From: JBPOJN01 sp052033505
GTDB lineage: Bacteria > UBA10199 > JACPAL01 > GCA-016699445
DNA length: 64,000 bases
Reading direction: 5' to 3'
Assembly (NCBI GenBank): GCA_052033505.1
Contig: JBPOJN010000042.1
Location: 13,812 to 77,811 of the forward strand
Positions 44,811 to 53,707 of the stretch are shown here, in pieces. Within the stretch, counting starts at the first letter, position 1, and every line of letters starts with the position of its first letter. The position numbers were made by a program, and so were the translations under genes. A model generated the notes under the pieces. The model was not told the DNA's origin. It ran no database searches and worked only from the letters and a program-made list of their open reading frames with translations.

Positions 44811-46073
44811 CTACGGTTCTTTCATTTTAAAAACAAATTCACGCCTCTTTTTTTGCATCTGAAGCAAACCCTTGTCGCATAAATCCGTGAGGTCGGTCCG
44901 GGCGGTTTCGTAAACGACGTGATTTATTTTTCGGTACTTTTTGATCGTCAGCGGAAAAAGTCCTTGGCGGAAATGAAGCTTAAACATTTTTTCCTGCCTG
45001 GGATTTAATTCCGTCCCCGAAGCCGTCAGTTTCGCCAGCCAGTCCGAGAGCGTTTCTTCCGTCTTTTTCTGAATTTCCACGGTCGTGATCGCTTCCAGGA
45101 TCATTTGAGCGGAGTAGAGGGCGAAATACGTCATGTCGGAGTCGCATTTTTCGACGTTCAGGATCGCTTGATAATACCCTTTTCTCTTGGCCGCGATCGC
45201 CTTAGAGACAGAAAAGTATTTCATGAAGTCGTACCCGTGTTTCAGCAGGTAATGATACATCAAGGCCCGCGCCGTCCGTCCGTTCCCGTCGAAAAAAGGA
45301 TGAACGTAAACCGTATAAAAATGCAGGATCGAGGCTTTGGTGACCGGATGGACGAAAAAAGAATCGATCCCCTCTAACTTATCCAGCTCCACCCACGTAA
45401 AGAGTTTCTGCATCATCCCGCGGATCCGATTGGCCTCCGGAGGCGTGTAGTCGATGGTTTGGTTGGCTTCATCCACGACCAAAATTTGACCGTCCCGATA
45501 CTTACCCGAATAAGGTTCATCTTCCGGATCCAGCGTTTCTTCCGTCGCGATTCGGTGCACGTCGCAGACAAAAGCTTCATCCAGTTTCCGGTCGAGATTT
45601 TTCAGGATGAAATCCATCGTCCGGAAATTATTGAGGCACATCCGTTCGCTGCGGTCTTGCGGGCTCACCTGTTTGCGGATCAACTCTTCGGCTTTTTTCC
45701 GCGTCGTTTTTGCACCCTCGATCCAGGAGGAATAAAAAGCCTCATCGATCAAACTTTGCGTGAGGAGTTCCCCGAGTAGAGAAGCTTGCTTGGTTTCTTT
45801 CCAAAGAGATCTTTGGATATCGATCTCATGTAGCATCTTCTCCAGACGCGGAGTTTTCCAATACCCAAACGGCTGGTTTTGCTGATCCGTCAAAGGATAC
45901 AAAGGCTCAGATTTGTGTTTGCGGATGCTTGAGATCAACTCTAGTAGTTTATCTTCTTTCAATCCTTCTGGGATTCGATGTGAGATTTCTTCTGGAGAAA
46001 AATAGCGGCTGTTGGCTAGGTCGATAAACAGAAACCTTTGAATTTCCTTATCTTTATTGGTTTCCTCAGGCAT
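44811..46073 (-). CDS. Fic-family protein (AMPylator/NMP transferase)
   Basis: 420 residues. The catalytic loop HPFFDGNGRTAR at 258-269 is a perfect Fic motif. The N-terminal SSWIEGAK (Ser115 to Glu119-Gly120) fits the inhibitory (S/T)xxxE(G/N) helix, so this is a class II Fic protein with intramolecular auto-inhibition. A C-terminal winged-helix-like part (about 345-420, LTIKKYRKINHVVYETARTDL) follows. Such proteins usually transfer AMP from ATP to a hydroxyl of a target protein. No separate antitoxin gene is needed with this architecture. It sits among mobile or decayed genes and is probably accessory. Confidence 0.92.
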   Translation of the reverse strand: MPEETNKDKEIQRFLFIDLANSRYFSPEEISHRIPEGLKEDKLLELISSIRKHKSEPLYPLTDQQNQPFGYWKTPRLEKMLHEIDIQRSLWKETKQASLLGELLTQSLIDEAFYSSWIEGAKTTRKKAEELIRKQVSPQDRSERMCLNNFRTMDFILKNLDRKLDEAFVCDVHRIATEETLDPEDEPYSGKYRDGQILVVDEANQTIDYTPPEANRIRGMMQKLFTWVELDKLEGIDSFFVHPVTKASILHFYTVYVHPFFDGNGRTARALMYHYLLKHGYDFMKYFSVSKAIAAKRKGYYQAILNVEKCDSDMTYFALYSAQMILEAITTVEIQKKTEETLSDWLAKLTASGTELNPRQEKMFKLHFRQGLFPLTIKKYRKINHVVYETARTDLTDLCDKGLLQMQKKRREFVFKMKEP

Positions 46074-46346
46074 GTTTGTTCCTGTTTTATTACTATCTAG
46101 TGCTAATTATGTACTAATTAAATACTAATGTCTACTGTTCCATCGTTGTTTGGGAAGGGAAAGAAGGCTCGTCCGGTGAACTCTGTGGCGCCGGTTCACA
46201 GCAATCTTCAGCAGTCTTCTTTTTATTTTAATGTGGCTTCGATGTGTGTCTGACGCTTACGTACTGATGGTGTCAGGCGCGCTGTCATTTAATTATAGAT
46301 TAAAGCTCAAACGGGGATGACAACTTGAAACTTGTCATTATTAATC

Positions 46347-46748
46347 ATGTATGATATAAGGGAGCATAGTGCAGGCCTATGGATCTTGGAAGAAGAAGGC
46401 CAGAACGTTTTGCTGAAGGATTGTTTGAAATTCAGTCTCAGCAAGGTTGAGAGAGTGCGGTTATTTCAGATCCTGCGCGAAGTGGTTGCGGAAATCCAAA
46501 TCGGGGGCGCGATTGATGATTTTATCTCCGCCGGAGAATTGAAGCGCTTGGAACGACAGAAAGAGACGGAAGGTTTGGACGTTTGGGAAGTGAGAGACCC
46601 TGGCCGGGGAGGACGGATCGTTTTTATAAGGGAAGATCCGAACTCCATAGTCGTTGCAGCCGTAGATAAAAGACAGTTTTCTCATAGTCAGGCCATATTG
46701 AGAGGAGTTAAACGATGGAAAAGTTACCTAAAAGAGCGCGCAAAATAA
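46347..46748 (+). CDS. Putative toxin of a HigB/RelE-like toxin-antitoxin pair
   Basis: 133 residues from the ATG at 46347; an upstream in-frame TTG is weaker. YDIREHSAGLWILEEEG opens the protein and the C-terminal part has LDVWEVRDPGRGGRIVFIREDPNSIVVAAV, a pattern typical of RelE/HigB-type small mRNA interferases ('..W.lr....yR..f.......ivll...'). It overlaps the following helix-turn-helix gene by 34 bp, the classic toxin-first higBA order. Expected to cut translated mRNA when free. Sequence support for the fold is moderate. Confidence 0.65.
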   Translation: MYDIREHSAGLWILEEEGQNVLLKDCLKFSLSKVERVRLFQILREVVAEIQIGGAIDDFISAGELKRLERQKETEGLDVWEVRDPGRGGRIVFIREDPNSIVVAAVDKRQFSHSQAILRGVKRWKSYLKERAK

Positions 46749-47041
46749 GCACCGCCGAGGCTTTGGGACTGGATCCTCGAAACCCTTCTGATCGTTTTTA
46801 TATTCGTTATGAGAGCTTGCTGCTCGACTTGCGAAAAATCATGCGAAAGCGCGGCATCAGCGGGAATCAGCTGGCAAAACTCATGGGAGTCAGCCGGCAG
46901 GCGATCTATGATCGGTTTGCCGGAAAGAACACGACTTTGGAATGGATCAGCCGGGTTTCCGAGATTCTAGGGCTACAACTCAAAGTTAAGATCGTTCAGC
47001 CTACTCATTCTTACGAAGAGGATCGTAGAAAAGTAGCCTAA
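46715..47041 (+). CDS. HTH (XRE-like) antitoxin of the adjacent toxin
   Basis: 108 residues. A helix-turn-helix sits at about residues 52-86: LRKIMRKRGISGNQLAKLMGVSRQAIYDRFAGKN, read here in two blocks with the Cro/C1 spacing. The N-terminal extension is basic (LPKRARKISTAEALG). Overlap with the putative toxin gene and direct succession suggest an antitoxin that binds the toxin and represses the shared promoter. The ATG at 46715 is preceded by GGAG. A plain transcriptional regulator is the alternative. Confidence 0.75.
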   Translation: MEKLPKRARKISTAEALGLDPRNPSDRFYIRYESLLLDLRKIMRKRGISGNQLAKLMGVSRQAIYDRFAGKNTTLEWISRVSEILGLQLKVKIVQPTHSYEEDRRKVA

Positions 47042-47109
47042 GGACTCCCAACCTTATCAGCACCTGGAACAATTCTTTTAAATCGTAACATTTGGAATTC
47101 TGGAAAAGG

Positions 47110-47451
47110 CGATTCTCGTCGGCGCGGAAGATAGCTGCTGGTTCGCATCGATTTGGGATTCGACGTCTGGGTCAATCAACGCCCCCGGTTTCGCGGCATC
47201 AACACCGCCGAGATCATTTGCAACGGCGTTCCCGCGGGGGAAGTGTCCGACCGGGCCGAGCAAGCCAAAGCGTTCGTCCAAGACAAGCTCAAAGACATCG
47301 CCTTCGTCGTGGTCAAAACCTACAAGACCGACATGTGGCCGCTACGTCTCCGATATTTTTTACCACCCGACGATTAAAAAGAAGGAGGAGGTCTACTCAA
47401 ACGGGTTCTTCCTCTCCATCTGTTCCAGCAACCGCCCCAAGCTACTCTTAG
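47110..47451 (+). pseudogene. Staphylococcal-nuclease-like (SNase) remnant with frameshifts
   Basis: The sequence encodes SNase-type segments in successive frames. One frame reads LVRIDLGFDVWVNQRPRFRGINTAEI then AFVQDKLKDIAFVVVKTYKTDM (about 47137-47335; split here for length). After that the frame must change to continue with GRYVSDIFYHPTIKKKEE and VYSNGFFLS. Upstream, DSCWFASIWD in the current frame should read as part of LVRIDLG, so a second shift lies near 47135. The active-site Asp/Arg strands are partly preserved, but no single frame makes a full protein. The gene is decayed, and no start with a ribosome site remains. Confidence 0.7.
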
Positions 47452-47474
47452 AAAGCTCGACCCTAGGTAAAAGA

Positions 47475-47744
47475 TCATGCCTTTTGGCCTTCCCAATCTG
47501 CCGGATAATAATTCAGGATAACTTCTTCAGGATTTGGCTTGTCCGGGCCTTTTTTAGAAGTCTCCAGCTCTCGAATGCGTGTCTGCCCAGGCATAAGAGC
47601 CAACGTCGCAACCACCAACATTATATAGACCAGAAAAACGATCTTGTGAGCCTCGAAACCTGAAAGCGCCAAGCCATAAACCAGCCAACCCCCAATCCCC
47701 ACGGAAATCACCGTCAAAAGAACTTTGATCCATTTCACAGGCAT
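47475..47744 (-). CDS. Small membrane protein, unknown
   Basis: 89 residues. Two hydrophobic helices (about 5-27 LLTVISVGIGGWLVYGLAL and 34-53 IVFLVYIMLVVATLALMPG) are followed by a charged C-terminal tail ending in DWEGQKA. The ATG at 47744 is favoured by a GAGGG ribosome site and by its position just after the stop of the DUF3147 remnant at 47752. It is probably an inner-membrane protein translated with that gene when it was intact. No family recognised. Confidence 0.6.
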   Translation of the reverse strand: MPVKWIKVLLTVISVGIGGWLVYGLALSGFEAHKIVFLVYIMLVVATLALMPGQTRIRELETSKKGPDKPNPEEVILNYYPADWEGQKA

Positions 47745-47751
47745 CTTTCCC

Positions 47752-48040
47752 TCATCCCAATCGAACCCCAAACTTTCCCAATCCCCAGACATAGACAAGA
47801 TAAGCCAGCACCATGACCACCGACGAAGACACCATCGCCCACCCAAACCCCCATCCCATCTTAAGAACCAGCGGCAACATGATGAAGAAAAGCAGCGAAG
47901 GCAGAATGGCCCAGAAAATCCCGTTGGAAAGATCCACGATCTTCGCCGTGTCTTATAAAGCCAGAGAATCGCTTTCCCAGTTCTGAAACTCCCGTGATCA
48001 CCATCGCAGAGATCAATATCTTCACGAAAAAATAAACCAT
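47752..48040 (-). pseudogene. DUF3147-family membrane protein, internally deleted and frameshifted
   Basis: The start at 48040 has an excellent ribosome site (AAGGGGGAAGT) and reads MVYFFVKILISAMVITGVSE then LGKR, the standard DUF3147 opening. Translation then leaves frame. Another frame gives ILWLY, and after one missing base DTAKIVDLSNGIFWAILPS continues through two membrane helices to FGVRLG, the usual DUF3147 C-terminus. About 15 residues of the second helix are absent. A 61-residue GTG-started frame (47752-47937) survives but lacks the N-terminus. The parallel decay of nearby genes supports true erosion rather than one sequencing error. Confidence 0.72.
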
Positions 48041-48056
48041 ACTTCCCCCTTATGTC

Positions 48057-49307
48057 CTATTGTCCCAAAACCCCAAGCAGTTCCGACCTCACCACAAAGT
48101 AATCCTTCAGCGCCCGCGCATGATTTAACTTCTGATCCAAATATCTCTGCAAAGAAGAAAACATATCACGCGAGTTCCTTACGCCACGGTCGTATTCCTC
48201 CGACGAGAGAGAAAAATAAAGCCGCCCTTCGCTTAAATTCCTCTCCATCGCATGGGCCATGTCATGACGGATTTTAAGCTCGTGCTTCAGTTTTCGAAAC
48301 GATCCTTCGACCTCCTCTTGTCTTTGCATCGCTTCCTGGCCAAAGGCCAAGGCTTCATGCTTCTCAAAACCCGCTTCCGACTTTCCATCCAACCCGTCGA
48401 AAATTTGGAACGTCACGCGCCCGCCCACCACGGCCTCGTCCCGCTCGCCGCGCGCAAAACGTTCCCTCTCGCGGAAAGGATAGAGGGCATAGCCGCCGTA
48501 AGCGTCCACCGACGGAGACCACCAGCGGTTGGATTGTTTTTGGCGAAGTTTCGAAATGTTCTGGAGCGACTTCAACTCCTGGACCTCGGGATGGCTGTCG
48601 GTATTTACCTCGCTCCTCTGAAGATCGGGGTCGTGAAAATGGTTGAGCGTCCCTCGCACGTCCAAGGTCTCGCGCGGCCTTCCCAAAACGATGCGCAACT
48701 CATCCACCGCATGCTCGTACTCTTCCTTTGCGAATGCCAATTCCTGCTCGAACGATCGCCGCGCCATCGCAAACTCCAAGCGGTCCGATTCCGTCGCCAG
48801 TCCCGCCTCGATACGCTTTCCCACGAGACCGGATGAGTGCTGCGTCATTGCAATCGCGTCTTTCAGGCTCGCAACGCGGCTGCGATAAAACAGAATTTCG
48901 GCGAAGAGAGTCCGCGCCCGCAATAACTCCCCGCGCGACCTTTGGTGAAAGGCCGATTCGGAGAGCGCCATGCGGTTTTTTCGGATCTTTTCTTCCAAAT
49001 GATCGCGCCCGCCGCGGAAGAGATTGATCTTACCCTCGACTCCGCCCACGGGTTGAGCCATGCGTTCAAAGTCGCCCGTGCGGAATGCTTCACCGCCGCC
49101 GTAAGCCTGCACGCGCGGTAGGAAGGAGCGGGTCAAATGCCCCGTCCTCGATTTTTCCGCCGCCACTCTCTCTTGCGCGGCTTGCACGGGACGACTTTGC
49201 GAAGCGATGAAATCCGGCAAGTCCTCGAAGGTCACGACCGTCTTCGCCGAAGCCGTTGCGGAGAAGAATACAGAAGCGATGAGAATGAGAAGTTTAGGGT
49301 GTCCCAT
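48057..49307 (-). CDS. TolC-family outer-membrane efflux protein (CzcC/CusC-like)
   Basis: 416 residues with a signal peptide ending SATASAKT. Two helical hairpin repeats characteristic of outer-membrane factors are recognisable: PVQAAQERVAAEKSRTGHL, QRSRGELLRARTLFAEILFYR and GKRIEAGLATESDRLEFAMA, then a second half with RDMFSSLQRYLDQKLNHARAL. It would form the outer-membrane exit duct. It is the last gene of a three-gene unit: CzcA-like pump, small periplasmic protein, TolC, with spacings of a 4-bp overlap and then 3 bp. That fixes its role in heavy-metal or cation efflux. Confidence 0.88.
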   Translation of the reverse strand: MGHPKLLILIASVFFSATASAKTVVTFEDLPDFIASQSRPVQAAQERVAAEKSRTGHLTRSFLPRVQAYGGGEAFRTGDFERMAQPVGGVEGKINLFRGGRDHLEEKIRKNRMALSESAFHQRSRGELLRARTLFAEILFYRSRVASLKDAIAMTQHSSGLVGKRIEAGLATESDRLEFAMARRSFEQELAFAKEEYEHAVDELRIVLGRPRETLDVRGTLNHFHDPDLQRSEVNTDSHPEVQELKSLQNISKLRQKQSNRWWSPSVDAYGGYALYPFRERERFARGERDEAVVGGRVTFQIFDGLDGKSEAGFEKHEALAFGQEAMQRQEEVEGSFRKLKHELKIRHDMAHAMERNLSEGRLYFSLSSEEYDRGVRNSRDMFSSLQRYLDQKLNHARALKDYFVVRSELLGVLGQ

Positions 49308-49310
49308 GGA

Positions 49311-49763
49311 TCAATCCAGATTATCGAAGGCCGTGAGAAGCTTCTTGTCCTTCGAACGGAACGTCACGTCGATATTGTAGGGGCGTTTCGAGATCGCAGG
49401 CATTTTCCCGATAAAGGCTTTGCCATCGCTTAACAGATCAAAACTCTTGGATTCCTCCGTCTTGATAATGAATAAAGACGCTTCCGCCTTCTTCTCGAAA
49501 TTATCCAACGCAAGCGGCTTCAAATCCGTATCGTACACATACACGCGCACGGTCCCGTCTTCGCTGCGAACGAGTTCGGCCTTGTGGACGAGCGCCGCCT
49601 TTGCGCCTTTATCCGCTTCCTTATAATCCACGACCGCTGCAATCAGGCCGCCGTATCGTCCCGTATCCGCGAGTTTCGGTCCGTGTCCTTCGTCATGCGC
49701 CTGGGCCGCGTTTGCGTAGCAGAAAGCGGCGAGCAGCATCGCGATTAAGGTTTGTTTTTTCAT
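49311..49763 (-). CDS. Small periplasmic protein of the metal-efflux operon
   Basis: 150 residues. The signal peptide ends NAAQAHDE, leaving a His/Asp-rich mature N-terminus (HDEGHG). The body is beta-rich: YGGLIAAVVDYKE, AALVHKAELVRSEDGTVRVYVYD and TFRSKDKKLL. GGAGATACGTT precedes the ATG, which overlaps the pump stop (ATGA). It is too short to be a normal membrane-fusion adaptor (about 350-400 residues), but it occupies the adaptor's place in the operon. It could be a metallochaperone (CusF-like role) or a reduced adaptor piece. No exact family recognised. Confidence 0.72.
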   Translation of the reverse strand: MKKQTLIAMLLAAFCYANAAQAHDEGHGPKLADTGRYGGLIAAVVDYKEADKGAKAALVHKAELVRSEDGTVRVYVYDTDLKPLALDNFEKKAEASLFIIKTEESKSFDLLSDGKAFIGKMPAISKRPYNIDVTFRSKDKKLLTAFDNLD

Positions 49764-52700
49764 AACGTATCTCCTTGTGGGTTGAGGGTTGTTGAAGGTT
49801 TCGACTTCTCTAAAGATTTTCCGAATCGGTAAAAAACGGCGGGCGTGACCAAAATATCGAGCAAGGTCGAAGAAATCAGACCGCCGATAATCACGACCGC
49901 GACGGGATAGAGGATTTCGCGGCCGGGTTCTCCGCGCGAGAGCGCCAAGGGGATCAAGGCTAATATCGCCGAGAGTGATGTCATCAAGACCGGTACCAAG
50001 CGTTCCAAAGACCCGCGAATGATTGTCTCGATGTTGAACCCCTGTCCTTCTTCTCGCATGAGGTGAAGGTAGTGGCTAATGAGCATGATGCCGTTACGCG
50101 ACGCGATGCCGCAGAGAGTAATGAACGCGATCAGCGTCGCGATCGAAAACACGCGTTCGGTTATATAAATCGCGATCAAGCTTCCGATCAGCGCGAGAGG
50201 CACGTTCAACATGATCTGAAAAGTCACCGCCACGGACCGGAAGTGAAGGAAGAGGACCAAGAAAATCCCCGCCAAGGACAGAAACCCGAGAAGCGCGATC
50301 AATTTCGAAGCCTTCTGCTGGCTCTCGAACTGCCCGCCGTATTTCACGAAATATTTCTCAGGCATCGGGACTTTTTCGGTGATCGTTTTTTCGATGTCTT
50401 TGACCGCGCTTCCCAAATCGCGGCCACGCACATTTGCCGAGACGACGATGCGCCGAAGCCCATCCTCGCGCTGGATCAAGTTAGGTCCCGTGCTGGGATA
50501 CAAATCCGCGACCTCTTTCAAGAGCACCGTTTGTCCGGAGGGCAACGTCTTGATCGGCGTGTTTTCGATGGTTTCTTCAGAAGCCCGCGACGCGTCGTCG
50601 AGTCTCAAAAAAACATCGAACATTCTCTGCTGCTCCAAGACGCTCGCGGCTTCGACCCCGTTTAACGCCGTCTCCAAGTCCTCCGCCAAGAGTCCCGCGC
50701 CGATTCCTCGCTGGGAAGCAGCCTCCCGATTGATCGCAATCTTCATTTGAGGAATCAGAACCAAAGGCTCCGACTGAAGATCGACAAGACCGGGTACACC
50801 TTCGAGCGCGGTCAACGTCTCGCCGGCCAAGCGTCGTAGTTCGGATAAGTCGGGACCGAAGATTTTGACCGCGATCTGCGCGCGCACACCGGAAAGCAAG
50901 TGATCCAGGCGGTGACTGATGGGTTGTCCGAGATTGACTGCCACGTCGCCAATGCCGCCGATCTTATCGCGGATCTCTTGTAAGACGATCTCATGGTCCC
51001 GTCCGCCCTCTTTGAAATCCACGTCGATCTCGTGCCAGTGCACGCCTTCCGCATGCTCGTCCATTTCCGCACGGCCCGTCCTTCGGATCGTGGATTTTAC
51101 TTCGGGGATGGAAAGAAGCGCTTCTTCGGCCTTTTTTCCCAACGCATCGGAGGCCGCTAAAGAAATACCTGGTCCCGCCGCGACGCCAATCGTCGCCGTG
51201 CCTTCATTAAAAGGCGGCAGAAAACTCGTTCCGATAAACGGGAAAGGGATCAAGACCGCAATCAAGAGCAAAGCCGCACCGCCTAAGACCAAAACGGGCC
51301 TATGAATCGTGCGTTGCAGGAGGTTCCGAACGTGTTTTTTCAGAAATAAAACAATGCGCCCGTCGCCTTTTTCCAAAGCACGCGCCTTTGGCAGAAAATA
51401 GTAACTCAAGACCGGAGTGACCGTAATCGACACCAGAAGCGAGGCGGAAAGTGAAATAATGTAAGCGATGCCTAAAGGAGTAAAGAGTCTTCCTTCGATG
51501 CCGCTTAATGCAAACAAGGGGATAAAGACCAACACGACGATAACCGTCGAAAGCACAATCGAATTCCGGATCTCGGAAGATGCACGGTAAATCACCTGAA
51601 GAACGGATTGAGGATGCGGCGATTTTACGTTCTCTTTGAGCCTGCGGAAAATATTTTCCACATCCACTATCGCATCATCGACCAATTCTCCGACCGCGAT
51701 CGCAAGCCCTCCCAAGGTCATGGTGTTCACGCTCAAACCCATCAGCTTAAAGACGATCGCGGTCGCAACGAACGAAAGCGGGATCGCGATCAAGGTGATC
51801 GCCGTCGTCCGGAAGTTGACCAGGAACAAAAAGAGCACGATCGCGACCATGATCGCGCCGTCGCGCATGGCGGCTTCGACGTTGTGAATCGACGTTTCGA
51901 TGAAACGCGATTGCTTGAAAAGATCGCTTTCGATACGGATGTTCGCAGGCAAAACTTTTTGGAGGCTTTTAAGCTCGGCATCGATACGCTTGGTGAGTGC
52001 CACCGTATCCGCTCCGGGCTGTTTTTGGATCGTCATGACGACCGCGTGCTTCGCGTTGATGCTTCCTTCGCCCCTTTTATTTTTAGGCCCGATACGCACT
52101 TGCGCGATGTCTTTGACCAGGACAGGTTTCCCCAAGTGAAGGCCGACGTAAGAGTTTTCAATGTCTTCGACGGACGCTACGCGGCCCAGAGGCCGAATTA
52201 AAAATTCTTTCTCTCCTACATTAAGAAAGCCGCCCGTAGTGTTCTCGCTGATCTTTGAGAGGACGTGGCGCACTTCCTCTAAGGAGAGTCCGTGGAACTG
52301 CATCTTCTCGCTTGAGAGCAGAATTTGATACTGTTTGACCTCGCCGCCCATCACGACGACCTGGCTGACTCCCGAAATCGTCATGAGTCGGGGCCGCACG
52401 GTCCAATCCGCCAAAGTGCGCAAGTCCATTGGAGAGACCGCTGCATCTTCGCTTGTAAGTCCCACGAATTGGATCTCGCCCATGATCGAACTCACCGGGG
52501 CGAGCGCGGGAATGACACCGTCAGGCAAGCGTCCAGCCAGGAGTTGAAGGCGTTCGGTTACGAGTTGGCGGTTCTTAAAAATATCCGTGCCCCACTCGAA
52601 CTCGGCGTGCACGATCGCGATTCCGATCCCGCTGGAAGATCGCACGCGCGTGACTCCCGGCATTCCGCTCAACACCGATTCGACCGGGATCGTGACCAAC

Positions 52701-52888
52701 GTTTCTACCTCGTCCGGCGCGAGTCCGTGGGATTCGGTAAGCACGGTCACGACCGGACGGTTTAAGTCGGGAAATACATCGACCGGGAGACGCGTCACGG
52801 TCCAGCCGCCGTAAATCAGCATCGCCGCCGCTGCGATAAGCACGGCCGCTCGATGGTTCAAGGCATACTTCAGTATGGAATTAATCAT
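49760..52888 (-). CDS. CzcA/CusA-type heavy-metal-efflux RND pump
   Basis: 1042 residues, full RND length. Features: TM1 ALNHRAAVLIAAAAMLIYGG, the LPVDVFPDLNRPVVTVLTE opening of HME-RND pumps, VRSSSGIGIAIVHAEFEWGTD, the TM4 region GGLAIAVGELVDDAIVDVEN with charged residues for proton relay, and the porter-domain repeats. The second half has the matching TM10-12. It exports divalent or monovalent metal cations from periplasm/cytoplasm through TolC. It heads the operon. A dedicated membrane-fusion protein gene is not found within 5 kb on either side. Metal specificity cannot be read here. Confidence 0.92.
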   Translation of the reverse strand: MINSILKYALNHRAAVLIAAAAMLIYGGWTVTRLPVDVFPDLNRPVVTVLTESHGLAPDEVETLVTIPVESVLSGMPGVTRVRSSSGIGIAIVHAEFEWGTDIFKNRQLVTERLQLLAGRLPDGVIPALAPVSSIMGEIQFVGLTSEDAAVSPMDLRTLADWTVRPRLMTISGVSQVVVMGGEVKQYQILLSSEKMQFHGLSLEEVRHVLSKISENTTGGFLNVGEKEFLIRPLGRVASVEDIENSYVGLHLGKPVLVKDIAQVRIGPKNKRGEGSINAKHAVVMTIQKQPGADTVALTKRIDAELKSLQKVLPANIRIESDLFKQSRFIETSIHNVEAAMRDGAIMVAIVLFLFLVNFRTTAITLIAIPLSFVATAIVFKLMGLSVNTMTLGGLAIAVGELVDDAIVDVENIFRRLKENVKSPHPQSVLQVIYRASSEIRNSIVLSTVIVVLVFIPLFALSGIEGRLFTPLGIAYIISLSASLLVSITVTPVLSYYFLPKARALEKGDGRIVLFLKKHVRNLLQRTIHRPVLVLGGAALLLIAVLIPFPFIGTSFLPPFNEGTATIGVAAGPGISLAASDALGKKAEEALLSIPEVKSTIRRTGRAEMDEHAEGVHWHEIDVDFKEGGRDHEIVLQEIRDKIGGIGDVAVNLGQPISHRLDHLLSGVRAQIAVKIFGPDLSELRRLAGETLTALEGVPGLVDLQSEPLVLIPQMKIAINREAASQRGIGAGLLAEDLETALNGVEAASVLEQQRMFDVFLRLDDASRASEETIENTPIKTLPSGQTVLLKEVADLYPSTGPNLIQREDGLRRIVVSANVRGRDLGSAVKDIEKTITEKVPMPEKYFVKYGGQFESQQKASKLIALLGFLSLAGIFLVLFLHFRSVAVTFQIMLNVPLALIGSLIAIYITERVFSIATLIAFITLCGIASRNGIMLISHYLHLMREEGQGFNIETIIRGSLERLVPVLMTSLSAILALIPLALSRGEPGREILYPVAVVIIGGLISSTLLDILVTPAVFYRFGKSLEKSKPSTTLNPQGDTL

Positions 52889-52971
52889 GGGTCGTCGGGA
52901 AAGAGATCGCTCTCTTCGTGCCCGCTCCGCGCAAAACTCATGCGCTTAGGTGAAGGACGTGACTTGAAAGC

Positions 52972-53412
52972 TTAACAAGCAGGCGGGGCTTTGCTGGGAT
53001 TGGAACGGAAAAAAGCCCTTAACAATCCTCCCGGAGGGGAGGGGTCTTTCCAAGGGCTGGAAACGATTTGAGGTAACGGCTTTAAAAAATACGAAACACT
53101 CAAGCGCAAGACTTGGGAGCGGGCTAAGTTTTCAAAATGAACCGAATTCGCGGATAAAATTGCCGTAGGCGCTTGTTCCCAGTGGTACTCGTGATGGTGA
53201 TCGTTAACCGGCGTTTCTTTCGAAGAAGGCGTTACGTCGTAGTGATGATCGTCAAAATGAAAATGAGCGCCGGTCCGGGTCGCCTCGGCGTGATCGTGCG
53301 TGTGTAAAATTTTGTAGGCGTGAACGATTGCATGGATCGCGGCTTCGAAATGGGGAATGGAAACGATCGTAAAGAGGACAAGAAACGGAAAAAGGATCTT
53401 TCGGGAAAGCAT
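52972..53412 (-). CDS. His-rich exported protein near the metal-efflux operon
   Basis: About 146 residues from the ATG at 53412; longer in-frame starts exist. A hydrophobic N-terminus (ILFPFLVLFTIVSIPHF) precedes a histidine-dense segment: HAIVHAYKILHTHDHAEA, HFHFDDHHYDV and NDHHHEYHW. The C-terminus is Pro/Ser-rich. Its placement just upstream of the pump operon, 83 bp before the pump ATG, suggests a periplasmic metal-binding or sensing protein like CzcI/CopG-type small proteins. Family identity not established. No strong ribosome site at any candidate start. Confidence 0.62.
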   Translation of the reverse strand: MLSRKILFPFLVLFTIVSIPHFEAAIHAIVHAYKILHTHDHAEATRTGAHFHFDDHHYDVTPSSKETPVNDHHHEYHWEQAPTAILSANSVHFENLARSQVLRLSVSYFLKPLPQIVSSPWKDPSPPGGLLRAFFRSNPSKAPPAC

Positions 53413-53422
53413 TTTTGGAATG

Positions 53423-53640
53423 CTAATTGGATTTTTCGTTCGAGGCAACCTTTCTATGCCGTTGTTCCTCTGCAGGAGAAGGATCGAGGAAAGCAAACGC
53501 GACGCTTTTCCCGTCGACCTGCGCGTGCTCGATCAAGTACCTGACCTGATTCGCGACCTGCTCCATCAGAATGCAAAGATCCACTATGGTTTTCTCCTCC
53601 GCGTTCCGAGATTTCTTATGCAGCGACCAAAAGACCCCGG
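53423..53640 (-). pseudogene. 5'-truncated copy of a small gene also present at 55.4 kb
   Basis: About 72 residues from AGVFWSLHKKSRNAEEKT onward match the protein encoded at 55388-55657 (AGVFWALHSKPQSAEDQT, DLCI-MEQVANQ, YLIEHA, DGKSVAFA). The preceding 15-20 residues come from the dispersed repeat at 53.64 kb rather than from the gene. The family is unrecognised; the sequence is helical and mildly acidic. The truncation point coincides exactly with the repeat boundary, showing that the repeat replaced the 5' end. Confidence 0.65.
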
Positions 53641-53707
53641 CCTCGCGAGTCTCTGGTCTACCGAGTGGTGCGAGCCCGCGAAACTGCAAAACCCGTGACG
53701 TCTGCCG
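53636..53707 (-). repeat. Dispersed repeat, short copy (inverted relative to copy at 54.8 kb)
   Basis: About 72 bp whose reverse complement consists of two blocks found at 54814-54838 (25 bp, identical) and 54933-54983 (about 51 bp, two differences). In this copy the two blocks are fused at a shared TGCAG. It lies precisely between two truncated genes, so it marks a recombination scar. The 54.8-kb copy carries about 95 extra bases between the blocks. Confidence 0.75.

Noticed and set aside
46128..46253. 41-codon frame from ATG 46128 upstream of the toxin gene
   Set aside because: No ribosome site or recognisable motif, and it overlaps a region of likely remnant sequence; too little support for a gene.
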